64,000 bases of DNA from Thiomicrorhabdus marina (lineage in GTDB: Bacteria; Pseudomonadota; Gammaproteobacteria; Thiomicrospirales; Thiomicrospiraceae): the NCBI RefSeq assembly GCF_017571465.1, contig NZ_JAGETV010000001.1, positions 62,001-126,000 of the forward strand, given 5' to 3'. Below the pieces are notes generated by a model. That model saw nothing but the letters and a program-made list of their open reading frames with translations. It ran no database searches and was not told the origin of the DNA. Positions 56,274 through 64,000 of the stretch are shown one piece after another (positions within the stretch are counted from its first letter, which is position 1; each line of letters begins with the position of its first letter). A program made the position numbers and the translations under genes.

Positions 56274-56548
56274 GGAAACACAGAATAAATCCCCATTGAC
56301 TTCAGCGTGGAATTTGAAGAGATAAGTTCTAGGCAGCATTTGCTAAGCATAGCCTTAGCTATGGTTGAGAACGTTAACAACGAACGAAGAACTCGACGCC
56401 CGAAGGGAGAAGTCGAGACAGAGCTTAGTAAAATTTGTCTAAGCGGTGTTGTCTGTTTTTGCCAGGTCTAGACATGACGGCAAACAGACGCCTTTCTTAG
56501 ACAAAATTTTACTTTGCCTGAAGTCATTTGGACTTGTTCTGCATTTCC
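56274..56548. mobile_element. MITE-like element, 275-bp form
   Basis: Terminal inverted repeats at 56274-56305 (GGAAACACAG ... GACTTCAG) and 56518-56548 (CTGAAGTC ... TTCTGCATTTCC). Inside lies a large secondary hairpin: AGTAAAATTTGTCTAAG (56427-56443) against CTTAGACAAAATTTTACT (56496-56513), with TGTCTGTTTTTGCC against GGCAAACAGACG nested in it. No open frame or transposase. The 83-bp element at 36031 is an internally deleted copy. Confidence 0.7.
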
Positions 56549-56572
56549 CTAAATTTTATAAGGACAAAGTAG

Positions 56573-57019
56573 ATGCCATTAATTACCGTCAACTTACCTG
56601 AAAATGCCTTTTCTGCCGAGCAAAAACAAGATTTTGCTAAACGTGCTACGGACACCTTACTCAGTCTTGAAGGAATGCAAAACAACCATCTAGCAGAGAA
56701 TTTGAGTTGGGTGCAATTTCAAACATTTAAACAAGAAGATTTTTATTTAGCCGGACACCCTGTCGATAAACCGCACTATCGAATTGAAGTTCGTGTCTTT
56801 CAAGGGACGATGACAGCCGCTATTAAGGAAAAGCTGACCGCACAATTAACCGATTTAGTATTAAATACAGAAGCAACCGATCATAATTTACTGAATGCAG
56901 CGCGCGTTTGGATAATGATAGAAGAAGTACCTGATGGTAACTGGGGTGGTGCAGGAAAAATTTATCGAATTAAGGATCTCATGCAGATGATGCAACATGA
57001 GAAAAAATCCAATATATAG
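56573..57019 (+). CDS. Tautomerase-superfamily protein
   Basis: 148 residues beginning MPLITVNLPE, which would expose Pro2, the catalytic base of the 4-oxalocrotonate tautomerase superfamily after Met removal. The C-terminal VWIMIEEVPDGNWGGAGKIYRI is also like this superfamily. It is about twice the length of a single 4-OT unit, so probably a fused two-unit form. Substrate unknown. The MITE-like element ends 24 bp before the ATG and may carry its promoter (inference). Confidence 0.78.
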   Translation: MPLITVNLPENAFSAEQKQDFAKRATDTLLSLEGMQNNHLAENLSWVQFQTFKQEDFYLAGHPVDKPHYRIEVRVFQGTMTAAIKEKLTAQLTDLVLNTEATDHNLLNAARVWIMIEEVPDGNWGGAGKIYRIKDLMQMMQHEKKSNI

Positions 57020-57056
57020 CTTGTAACAGCCAGATTATCCAATAAACACGATAATT

Positions 57057-57072
57057 TAGGAAAGCACAGAAT
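57057..57072 (+). repeat. Solo end of the MITE-like element
   Basis: TAGGAAAGCACAGAAT is close to the left terminal repeat and lies 38 nt past the tautomerase-like gene. One base is inserted. Weak on its own. Confidence 0.3.
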
Positions 57073-57073
57073 A

Positions 57074-57472
57074 TTAACTTTGCTTAGTTTCAATTAGTTC
57101 GATCAGGCTTTTGTACCAAACTTCAGCATGTTTATATTTCTTATCATATAAAACATCTAAAACAGAATCGCCATCTCTCTCAAGTAATAAATCCTCAAAG
57201 ATAGCTTGCAAGTTCTGTAATAAAGAAAGCTCATAATTTAAAGTCAATTCAAAATAGGTAATCTTTGAGAGCAACACTTCGGATAACAGAGCTGGCCAAT
57301 TATTTATCTTGGAGAATTTTCTCTCAATCAACTCACCCGGAGAGCCTTCATAATAAAATTTCAATAAATCTTTAAATTGCTTACTGCCAATTAAGAACTC
57401 TGCAGCTTGCTGTTCATAATGGCTTAAAGCTTGTAAGTTTTCGTTCTCATTTTGATGGGTAAAACTTGCCAT
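57074..57472 (-). CDS. Hypothetical protein
   Basis: 132 residues, helical and acidic, rich in Leu, Glu and Tyr; no motif recognised (SHYEQQAAEFLIGSKQFKDLL, ELTLNYELSLLQNLQAIFEDLL). No signal peptide. It starts 4 nt after the PilZ gene stop, so the two are probably co-transcribed and may act together. Confidence 0.6.
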   Translation of the reverse strand: MASFTHQNENENLQALSHYEQQAAEFLIGSKQFKDLLKFYYEGSPGELIERKFSKINNWPALLSEVLLSKITYFELTLNYELSLLQNLQAIFEDLLLERDGDSVLDVLYDKKYKHAEVWYKSLIELIETKQS

Positions 57473-57476
57473 AAAA

Positions 57477-58385
57477 TCATCTGCCTCGGAATACTTTACA
57501 GCCCTCTTTGGCTTCTAAAATTTGTAACTGTTGAAGTAAAGCAAATTGCGAAATAGCATCTGGAATATAAAAATCCAGCTTAGTTTCAAAACAGTATGAC
57601 GACGGTAAATAAGTCGATGAGATAACCTTAGCTTCTAAGGCAATGGCTTGATTTTCTAAATCAGGTAATAAAAAGTGCATCTTTAAATGCGCCCCAAAAA
57701 CAAATTCAGTCAGTGAACTAAACTTAACGCCTGAAGCAGATATATTTAACGCGCTTGAACGCCAAAAACCCGATTGAAAATGATCATTCAAATAAGTTGA
57801 ATACGAACAAAAAATGACATCAAATGCGTAACAAACTGCCTTTACCGCAATAGCGGACTGCCCTGAGATGTCTTTATCAGCTTGCTTAATAAAAACACGC
57901 CACTCCTTAATCTTTTCATTAAACTCGCTGAGTGTCCGTCGGTCGTTTTCAATGCATAGGCCTACAATAATTTGACCTAAATCACTTTGAAAAAGCCGTA
58001 ATTTTTCAAGCGCATGAGCTAGGTCAGCCGGCAATGCATAAATAATATTTAAATTTTTATGGATTGTTCTTGCACAACGATAAATAAAATCTGGATCTGG
58101 CGTTCCCGGTTTCTCTAACTCTTCCAGAATTTGATAATGCGCTTGTAATTTAGCTGAAATTTGACTAACTAAAAATTCTACATATTCAGAATTCGGGTAC
58201 TCACTCGCCAAGAGATTCTTAAATGCTAAATGATACTTTGCTGAAAAATCCAAAACAGCCTGATTAGCATGTTTTATATTATGGTTTTGTAAAGGTTCAT
58301 GAGATTCAATTCGATAGCGCATCTTCGCATCAATACGAAAATATCTCCGCGTCATCACATCACTTTGATGCTTATATGAGTACAT
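57477..58385 (-). CDS. PilZ-domain protein
   Basis: 302 residues. A helical N-terminal region (about 40-200) precedes a C-terminal PilZ-like barrel. An R-x3-R-type segment TRRYFRIDAKMRY sits near residue 12 and the N-x-S-x2-G motif is LNISASGVKF near residue 227, the two c-di-GMP contact elements of PilZ domains, here far apart in sequence. Binding is therefore plausible but not certain. Partner and output unknown; it faces the soxB gene's downstream side. Confidence 0.7.
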   Translation of the reverse strand: MYSYKHQSDVMTRRYFRIDAKMRYRIESHEPLQNHNIKHANQAVLDFSAKYHLAFKNLLASEYPNSEYVEFLVSQISAKLQAHYQILEELEKPGTPDPDFIYRCARTIHKNLNIIYALPADLAHALEKLRLFQSDLGQIIVGLCIENDRRTLSEFNEKIKEWRVFIKQADKDISGQSAIAVKAVCYAFDVIFCSYSTYLNDHFQSGFWRSSALNISASGVKFSSLTEFVFGAHLKMHFLLPDLENQAIALEAKVISSTYLPSSYCFETKLDFYIPDAISQFALLQQLQILEAKEGCKVFRGR

Positions 58386-58494
58386 ATCGCCATCCCCTAT
58401 TAACCTTAGTTAAATTTCAGCTAGAAAGTCAATTTCTATCATAATAGCTGAAACCAGTAAGCATGTAAATTACACATACTCCAAGCTAAAACTG

Positions 58495-58794
58495 CTAGCT
58501 AAAGTCATAGTCAACTAACTGGCATACACTTTCAGCCGTCACAACACTCGCAAGAACATCGTCAATCCAATCAGGCTGTTGCTCATTTGGCTCAAAGTAG
58601 GCATAGCCAATCTTTAGTTCATCTCCCAACTTTGCCAACATAAAGACAAATTTCTTACCACTTGTTTGCTCAGTCCAACTACAAGAGCCATTTTCTTGCT
58701 GAGTCACTTCAAATGACTTACTCGGATTTTTCTGTTGATATAACACACTTGCCTGTTGAATCAATTGATATAAATCTTGATAATTCTCTACCAT
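58495..58794 (-). CDS. Hypothetical small acidic protein
   Basis: 99 residues, no signal peptide or membrane segment. Reads NYQDLYQLIQQASVLYQQ at the start and YFEPNEQQPDWIDDVLASVV later. No family recognised. Single gene between soxB and the PilZ gene, followed by no clear terminator. Confidence 0.55.
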   Translation of the reverse strand: MVENYQDLYQLIQQASVLYQQKNPSKSFEVTQQENGSCSWTEQTSGKKFVFMLAKLGDELKIGYAYFEPNEQQPDWIDDVLASVVTAESVCQLVDYDFS

Positions 58795-58832
58795 CTACAT
58801 TCCTTAATCAGCGCTTTCGCTTTACATAAAAA

Positions 58833-58864
58833 TAAAAAACCCAGCTCAAGGCTGGGTTTTTTTG
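58833..58864 (-). terminator. Terminator of soxB
   Basis: AAAAACCCAGC/GCTGGGTTTTT with a 5-nt loop, T-run on the minus strand. 23 nt past the soxB stop. Confidence 0.9.
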
Positions 58865-58886
58865 AGTGTTAAAACTTAATTCAGAA

Positions 58887-60806
58887 TTAAGCCATTTCAC
58901 CTGGGTATGCTTCGATACCTGGGTTGTTTTTAACACCTTTAAGCTTAGGATGGTTAACTTTCTTAAGCTTCATGTCACCTTTGTTGCGACGTAGGTAGTC
59001 AGCAGTAACGTCCCACATTAGGCGACCTTCTCCGATTGCTTCAACTTGCGCCCAACCAGCAACTGAGTAAGTTTTGTTCGCTTCAAGTGGCGTACCATCA
59101 TCAAGACGCATGTCAGAGATACGGTTACCGAATGAACCGTTTGGCTCACAAGTGTAGTCCATACCACCAAGACGAACCATATCACCACCAGATTGTAGGT
59201 ATGGGTCTTTTTGGAATAGGTTTTCACAGATACCTTCTAGGATATCTTTCATTTGCGCACCAGTAACTTCTGACTTGTAAGTTTCACCGTAAGTCATAGA
59301 CGTTTCATCCATTACACGTTCCATAGTGATGGTTTCACCCGCTAGAACCGAAGTACCCCAACGAACACCAGCAGACATAGCGATTTGCGTGTCATGCTCT
59401 TCACGTAGTGAGTTTACGATGATTTGGTCCCAAGTACCCATGAAGTTACCACGACGGTATAGCGTGTCTTCCGCTACCGCTAGTTCTTCACCTAGGATCT
59501 CACCGTAAGTTTTACCTAGACGGTCTTTGTTTACATAAGCATCTTCACGACGTGATTCAACGATGTTGTTGTCGTACTTAGTTGCGTATAGATCGTCAAT
59601 GAACTTCTGAACACCAGCATCCGCTTTAACTACGTTAGAGAAGACTGGTAGTAGAGAGTAGTTAACACCTTTCAATTTACCGCCTTGGATGTCAAGATCC
59701 ATACAACCAACGTATTTACCGTTAGAACCAGCGTTAGTTACGTAACAAACACCACCGTTTGGCGTTTTAACGTCGATCGTTTTTGGAATACCGTCGTGCG
59801 TGTGACCACCGAATACCGCATCGATACCGTTAACGCGAGAAGCCATCTTGATATCAACGTCCATACCGTTGTGAGAGATCATCACAACCGCAGCAACTTT
59901 TTCTTCTGCACGGATCTTGTCTACTGTTTCTTGTAGCGCGTCTTCACGAAGACCGAAAGACCAATCTGGGAAGTTAGATTGTGGGTTAGCGTTTGCAGTA
60001 CGTGGGAACGCTTGACCAACAACAGCGATACGCTCACCGTTTATAACTTTAACAACGTAAGGTTTGAATGCACGTGCTTCATCTTCGTCAAATAGACCCG
60101 TACCGTTGTTCGCATCAACCATATCACGGTATGCATCACCGAATAGAGAGTCTTCTTTAATACGGATATTTTGTGCAACGAACTCACCTTTGAAGTTGTT
60201 CAAGTTTTTAAGAACTTCTTCAGCTTTGTAAGTGAATTCCCAGTGACCAGTCATGATGTCTACACCGATTTGGTTAGATGCTTCTACCATGTCCGCACCA
60301 CGAGTCCAAAGCGCAGTACCAGAACCGTGCCACAAATCACCACCATCCATAGTAATCGTATTAGCAGAACCACCTGCTTGATCACGTAGCATGTCTAGAA
60401 CCGTTTTAAGGTGCGCGAAACCGCCAACTTTACCGTAAGTCTCAGACGCGTCTTGGAAGTTTAGGTAAGTGAAAGCGTGCGCAAGCTCTGGGTTTGCGTT
60501 CTTGTCGATACCTAATTCTTTAAGAAGTTTTTCACCAACAACGTGAGGAAGTTGACCAAACGCAGGACCTGTACCCAAGTTTACATTCGGCTCACGGAAG
60601 TAGATTGGCTTCAATTGAGCGTGTGTATCTGTAATGTGTAGCAGACGAACCTTACCTTTCATAGGCTTGTTGTAGATCTCCGCAGATGCTTTTGCAGCAG
60701 CAGCTTTATCCGCACCACCAGACATTGCAGAAGCAGTACCAGGTAACATACCTGCCGCAGCAGCCAATGACATTACATGTAGAAATTCTCGGCGATTTAA
60801 AGACAT
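58887..60806 (-). CDS. soxB: Thiosulfohydrolase SoxB
   Basis: Dimanganese enzyme of the Sox pathway that releases sulfate from SoxYZ-bound thiosulfate in the periplasm. A twin-arginine signal (NRREFLHVMSLAAAAG, Arg5-Arg6, cleaved after TASA near 27) exports it folded. Metallophosphatase motifs: LHITDTHAQLKP, TMDGGDLWHGSG, GHWEFTY, MISHNGMDVD and FGGHTHDGIP. 639 residues is longer than some SoxB but within the range of this group. No other sox gene is near; scattered sox loci are known in Thiomicrospira-type genomes. Confidence 0.97.
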   Translation of the reverse strand: MSLNRREFLHVMSLAAAAGMLPGTASAMSGGADKAAAAKASAEIYNKPMKGKVRLLHITDTHAQLKPIYFREPNVNLGTGPAFGQLPHVVGEKLLKELGIDKNANPELAHAFTYLNFQDASETYGKVGGFAHLKTVLDMLRDQAGGSANTITMDGGDLWHGSGTALWTRGADMVEASNQIGVDIMTGHWEFTYKAEEVLKNLNNFKGEFVAQNIRIKEDSLFGDAYRDMVDANNGTGLFDEDEARAFKPYVVKVINGERIAVVGQAFPRTANANPQSNFPDWSFGLREDALQETVDKIRAEEKVAAVVMISHNGMDVDIKMASRVNGIDAVFGGHTHDGIPKTIDVKTPNGGVCYVTNAGSNGKYVGCMDLDIQGGKLKGVNYSLLPVFSNVVKADAGVQKFIDDLYATKYDNNIVESRREDAYVNKDRLGKTYGEILGEELAVAEDTLYRRGNFMGTWDQIIVNSLREEHDTQIAMSAGVRWGTSVLAGETITMERVMDETSMTYGETYKSEVTGAQMKDILEGICENLFQKDPYLQSGGDMVRLGGMDYTCEPNGSFGNRISDMRLDDGTPLEANKTYSVAGWAQVEAIGEGRLMWDVTADYLRRNKGDMKLKKVNHPKLKGVKNNPGIEAYPGEMA

Positions 60807-60974
60807 CAGGTCTCTCCGTTGTTATTAAAGTTGTTCCGTTTAAGCGGAAGTTTATATATCAATGCAAAAAAGTCATTTTTCATGGCTTTTTTGTCAGACG
60901 GGAACTACCCGCCAAAAAATTCAGTCAAATTTAAGGGTTATACCTTTTAAAGTCAAATAAATGAAAATTATTTC

Positions 60975-60994
60975 CTATTAGAATTTTCTAATAG
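60975..60994. promoter_or_regulatory. Inverted repeat upstream of soxB, possible operator
   Basis: Perfect 9-bp arms CTATTAGAA/TTCTAATAG with a 2-nt spacer, about 170-190 nt before the soxB start. The symmetry and size suit a dimeric regulator, but the sequence is AT-rich and no regulator gene is adjacent. Confidence 0.35.
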
Positions 60995-61040
60995 ACTTAA
61001 TGAATTCATTTATAAGGCATACTTTTTCAACGCAGAAATA

Positions 61041-61069
61041 ACAAAGGCAGCGATAAACGCTGCCTTTGT
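61041..61069 (-). terminator. Terminator-like hairpin after purL
   Basis: Perfect 12-bp stem ACAAAGGCAGCG/CGCTGCCTTTGT with a 5-nt loop. On the minus strand it is followed by TATTT only, so it is a strong hairpin with a weak T-run. It lies 345 nt past the purL stop. Confidence 0.6.
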
Positions 61070-61120
61070 ATAAAAGCGACCTAACATAGCTTGCAAACTC
61101 TTCTATCTAAAGAAAACCAA

Positions 61121-61376
61121 GAAGCCTGAAGTTCAAAGCGAACTTCTTCTCAAGTATTAGAAACCAAATAAAACTTGTTAGATCGCGGCAGAAGTTACAG
61201 CTAATAGTACAACTAACTATTAGCACAACCCTCCACGACAAAAATCCACCCTTGTTAAAAAGAGATAAAAGGCTGAAGGTCAAGGCGAGTTTCGAAGCGA
61301 ACTTTCAAGTATTAGAAACGGAATAAATTTTTCCTAATCGCGGCAAAGATTGAAGCCAATAGTATACCTATTGGCA
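61121..61376. repeat. Diverged tandem pair of about 110-bp units
   Basis: Unit 1 (61121-61226) and unit 2 (61268-61376) share GAAG/GGCTGAAG near the start, CAAGTATTAGAAAC and ATCGCGGCA in the middle, and a terminal hairpin. In unit 1 the hairpin is GCTAATAG/CTATTAGC, in unit 2 GCCAATAG/CTATTGGC: the third pair changes from T-A to C-G on both arms. No open frame. It fills most of the gap between purL and soxB. Confidence 0.6.
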
Positions 61377-61413
61377 AAATCTTTAACAAAGAGTAGGGAA
61401 AATTTAGACGTTT

Positions 61414-64000
61414 CTAACCAACCCACTTACGTGCATTGCGGAACAGTCGCATCCACGGCGCATCCTCTTGCCACTCGTCAGGACACCAAGAGTTTTGCAC
61501 AGCGCGGAACACACGCTCAGGGTGCGGCATCATAATGGTGACACGACCATCTGGTGTAGTCAGACCCGTCATACCATTTGCGGTACCGTTCGGGTTAAAC
61601 GGATAGGTTTCAGTCGCTTGACCTTGTGCATCCACATAACGCACACCGACCAGACCTTCAACTTGCGAGGAATCACCGGCACCAAAGTCCATACGTCCTT
61701 CACCGTGAGCTACTGCTACAGGAATACGCGTACCCGCCATCCCTTTAAGAAGGATAGACGGCGACTCTTCAATTTGAACTTGCGAGAAACGCGCTTCAAA
61801 TTGCTCTGATTCATTGCGAACAAATGCCGGCCAGTTTTCCGCACCCGGGATAATCTCTTTCAAATTAGATAGCATCTGACAACCGTTACAAACACCTAGC
61901 GAGAAGGTATCTTCACGCTGGAAGAAGTTCTCGAAAGTGCTGCGTGCATTGTCATTGAACAAAATTGAATTCGCCCAGCCGCGCCCAGCACCTAAGACAT
62001 CACCATAAGAGAAACCACCACAAGCCACTAGACCGCGGAAATCATCGAACTTCACTTCACCGGAAAGCACGTCACTCATGTGAACGTCGATTGCATCGAA
62101 ACCGGCCTTAGTGAAAGCTGCCGCCATCTCTTGCTGACCGTTAACCCCCTGCTCACGCAGAATTGCCACTTTCGGACGCGGCGCATCGGCAAATTCAGCA
62201 GTAATATCATCATTAATATCGAAAGTGACTACTGGATTGATTTCAGTGTTCGCGTCGTTTTCAATCGCATCAAATTCTTGTTTCGCACAATCTTCGTTGT
62301 CACGAATTGCTTGCATGCGGTAAGAGGTTTCCGTCCACCACTTCTGTAGTTGCTTACGAGGCATATTGAAAATTTCTGCACCGTTTGCAGAAATCGAGAT
62401 TGTATCGTCTTCTGAAACCGAACCGATAAAGTGTGACATAGCAGACAGGTTATTTGTAGCAAGTACCGCTTCAACCGCTGCTTTATCTGCAGATTTAACT
62501 TGCAGAACCACACCGACTTCTTCAGCACAAAGTGCTGCAACCGGCTCATTACCAAGCGCTGTAATATCGACGCTAATACCGGTGTGACCCGCAAACGCCA
62601 TTTCCGCTAGGGTGACCAATAGGCCACCATCGGCACGATCATGGTAAGCAACAATCTTATCGTCAGCCATTAGCTGCTGAGTTGCATTAAATAGATTTAG
62701 CAGATCATCCGCAGAGTCCAAATCAGCGGTATTTTCACCCACTTGACCATAAACCTGCGCTAGACAGCTTGCGCCGACACGGTTTTGACCTTTACCTAAG
62801 TCAATCACCAATAGTTCAGTATCACCTAAATCTGTACGCAGTTGCGGCGTTACCGTTTTACGGACATCTTCCACAGGCGCAAAAGTGGTGATGTTTAAAG
62901 ACATTGGCGAGATAACGGCTTTGTCTTCACCATTGTCATTCCAAACGGTTTTCATCGACATAGAGTCCTTACCAACCGGAACCGCAATTCCTAGCGCCGG
63001 ACATAGCTCTAAACCAACCGTTTCAACGGCGTCGTAAAGAGCCGAATCTTCACCCGGATGCCCTGCTGCAGCCATCCAGTTTGCCGAAATCTTAATATCC
63101 GACATCTTGCCGATTTTCGCACAAGCAATGTTCGTGATTGCTTCAGCAATCGATAAACGTGCAGACGCCTTAGGATTAACCAGTGCTACAGGAGGACGTT
63201 CACCAGAAGCCATGGCTTCACCGGTGTAACCCTTATAGTCAGAAGCGGTAATACCTGCGTTGGCAACCGGAACCTGCCAAGGCCCCACCATCTGGTCACG
63301 TGTAACCATACCGGTGATGGTACGGTCACCAATAGTAATCAGGAAGTTTTTCGACGCAATCGTCGGCAACTTCATCAAGCGTTCCGCTACGTCGTTCAAA
63401 TCCAAATTAGCAGTTTCAAAACCGGCTTGCGGAATAGAACGTGTTTCAGCGGTACGATGCATCTTAGGCGGCTTACCAAGCAATACGTTTAGCGGCATAT
63501 CGACCGGATTGTTGTCAAATACGGTATCGTTAACAACCAATTCTTGTTCTTTAGTCGCTTCACCGACGATAGCGTAAATCGCACGTTCACGCTTACAGAT
63601 TTCAACAAACTGGTCAATCTTATCTGGATAAACTGCGATAACGTAACGCTCTTGCGATTCATTCGACCAGATTTCCATTGGCGACATGCCCGGTTCATCA
63701 TTTGGCACAGAACGTAGGTCAATTTTTCCACCCTTACCAGCATCGTTTACCAGTTCAGGGAATGCATTGGAGATACCGCCGGCACCGACATCGTGAATCG
63801 ACGCAATCGGTGACTCTTCACCGAGGTAAGTACAACGGTCAATAACTTCTTGTGCACGACGCTCCATCTCAGGGTTTTCACGCTGTACTGAAGCGAAGTC
63901 TAGGTTTTCCGCACCAGAACCGGTTTCAACCGATGATGCCGCACCACCACCTAGGCCGATCAACATGGCAGGACCACCCAGAATAACCAGTTTCGCACCA
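61414..64000 (-). CDS. purL: Phosphoribosylformylglycinamidine synthase (partial, C-terminal part)
   Basis: Makes FGAM from FGAR, ATP and glutamine in purine synthesis. The frame runs through the right edge; 861 codons are visible of an enzyme of about 1,290 residues. It covers the second synthase half ([50 protein letters not shown]) and the C-terminal class I glutaminase (catalytic Cys in GVCNGCQML; later AVAHGEGRM and PHPERVFR). The large single-chain form is the gammaproteobacterial type. The ATG at 63966 is internal, not the start. Confidence 0.96.
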   Translation of the reverse strand, partial: GAKLVILGGPAMLIGLGGGAASSVETGSGAENLDFASVQRENPEMERRAQEVIDRCTYLGEESPIASIHDVGAGGISNAFPELVNDAGKGGKIDLRSVPNDEPGMSPMEIWSNESQERYVIAVYPDKIDQFVEICKRERAIYAIVGEATKEQELVVNDTVFDNNPVDMPLNVLLGKPPKMHRTAETRSIPQAGFETANLDLNDVAERLMKLPTIASKNFLITIGDRTITGMVTRDQMVGPWQVPVANAGITASDYKGYTGEAMASGERPPVALVNPKASARLSIAEAITNIACAKIGKMSDIKISANWMAAAGHPGEDSALYDAVETVGLELCPALGIAVPVGKDSMSMKTVWNDNGEDKAVISPMSLNITTFAPVEDVRKTVTPQLRTDLGDTELLVIDLGKGQNRVGASCLAQVYGQVGENTADLDSADDLLNLFNATQQLMADDKIVAYHDRADGGLLVTLAEMAFAGHTGISVDITALGNEPVAALCAEEVGVVLQVKSADKAAVEAVLATNNLSAMSHFIGSVSEDDTISISANGAEIFNMPRKQLQKWWTETSYRMQAIRDNEDCAKQEFDAIENDANTEINPVVTFDINDDITAEFADAPRPKVAILREQGVNGQQEMAAAFTKAGFDAIDVHMSDVLSGEVKFDDFRGLVACGGFSYGDVLGAGRGWANSILFNDNARSTFENFFQREDTFSLGVCNGCQMLSNLKEIIPGAENWPAFVRNESEQFEARFSQVQIEESPSILLKGMAGTRIPVAVAHGEGRMDFGAGDSSQVEGLVGVRYVDAQGQATETYPFNPNGTANGMTGLTTPDGRVTIMMPHPERVFRAVQNSWCPDEWQEDAPWMRLFRNARKWVG

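Overview
The window looks like a piece of chromosome from a sulfur-oxidising gammaproteobacterium, most like the Thiomicrospira / Hydrogenovibrio / Thiomicrorhabdus group. The grounds are a stand-alone soxB with a Tat signal, Tol-Pal, LpxH and NtrBC/PII genes of gammaproteobacterial type, moderate-to-low GC, and tRNA genes that encode their own CCA. The genus is inferred; no rRNA is present to confirm it.

Layout. 1-8.5 kb: end of a LysM protein, slt, cysS, three cyclophilin genes in tandem, lpxH, a DAACS symporter and a rhodanese. 8.8-9.3 kb: pgpA. 9.5-13.8 kb: the most unusual stretch, a run of small minus-strand genes separated by attC-like sites, with no integrase gene in the window. It reads as a decaying integron cassette cluster (CALIN-like) inserted between pgpA and argG. 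14-22 kb: argG, psd, PII (glnB type), a yqaA-like gene, a methyltransferase-like gene, ntrC, ntrB and a ketopantoate reductase-like gene. 22.4-22.7 kb: two tRNA-Lys genes. 22.8-29.1 kb: queC and cpoB-pal-tolB-tolA-tolR-tolQ. 29.2-35.9 kb: ruvB-ruvA-ruvC, nadA, aspS, a DUF502 gene and a CBS-domain gene. 36-40.4 kb: ispA, queD, pilD, a DUF3579-like gene and a DAHP synthase. 40.5-47.6 kb: a nrdR-ribD-ribE-ribB(X)-ribH-nusB-thiL string, with glyA upstream. 47.9-51.1 kb: ettA, a PAS/degenerate-GGDEF gene and a periplasmic DsrE-like gene. 51.4-55.4 kb: a four-gene polyamine ABC transporter. 55.4-58.8 kb: an RMD1/DUF155 gene, a tautomerase-like gene, a PilZ protein and hypotheticals. 58.9-60.8 kb: soxB. 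61.4-64 kb: the C-terminal two thirds of purL, running off the right edge.

Two families of repeated DNA were found by eye. One is a MITE-like element with roughly 31-bp terminal inverted repeats (275 bp near 56.3 kb, an 83-bp deletion form near 36.0 kb, a decayed copy near 22.2 kb, and solo ends just after three genes). The other is a diverged tandem pair of about 110-bp units between purL and soxB whose terminal hairpins carry a compensatory base-pair change.

Most genes are housekeeping. The cassette cluster carries a GyrI/Cass2-like protein, a HEPN-like protein whose frame is broken by one stop codon, a GNAT acetyltransferase, a membrane-anchored protein, two small membrane proteins and one broken frame. 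Several attC sites are good matches, others are remnants, and one half-site appears to have been deleted so that two cassettes are fused.
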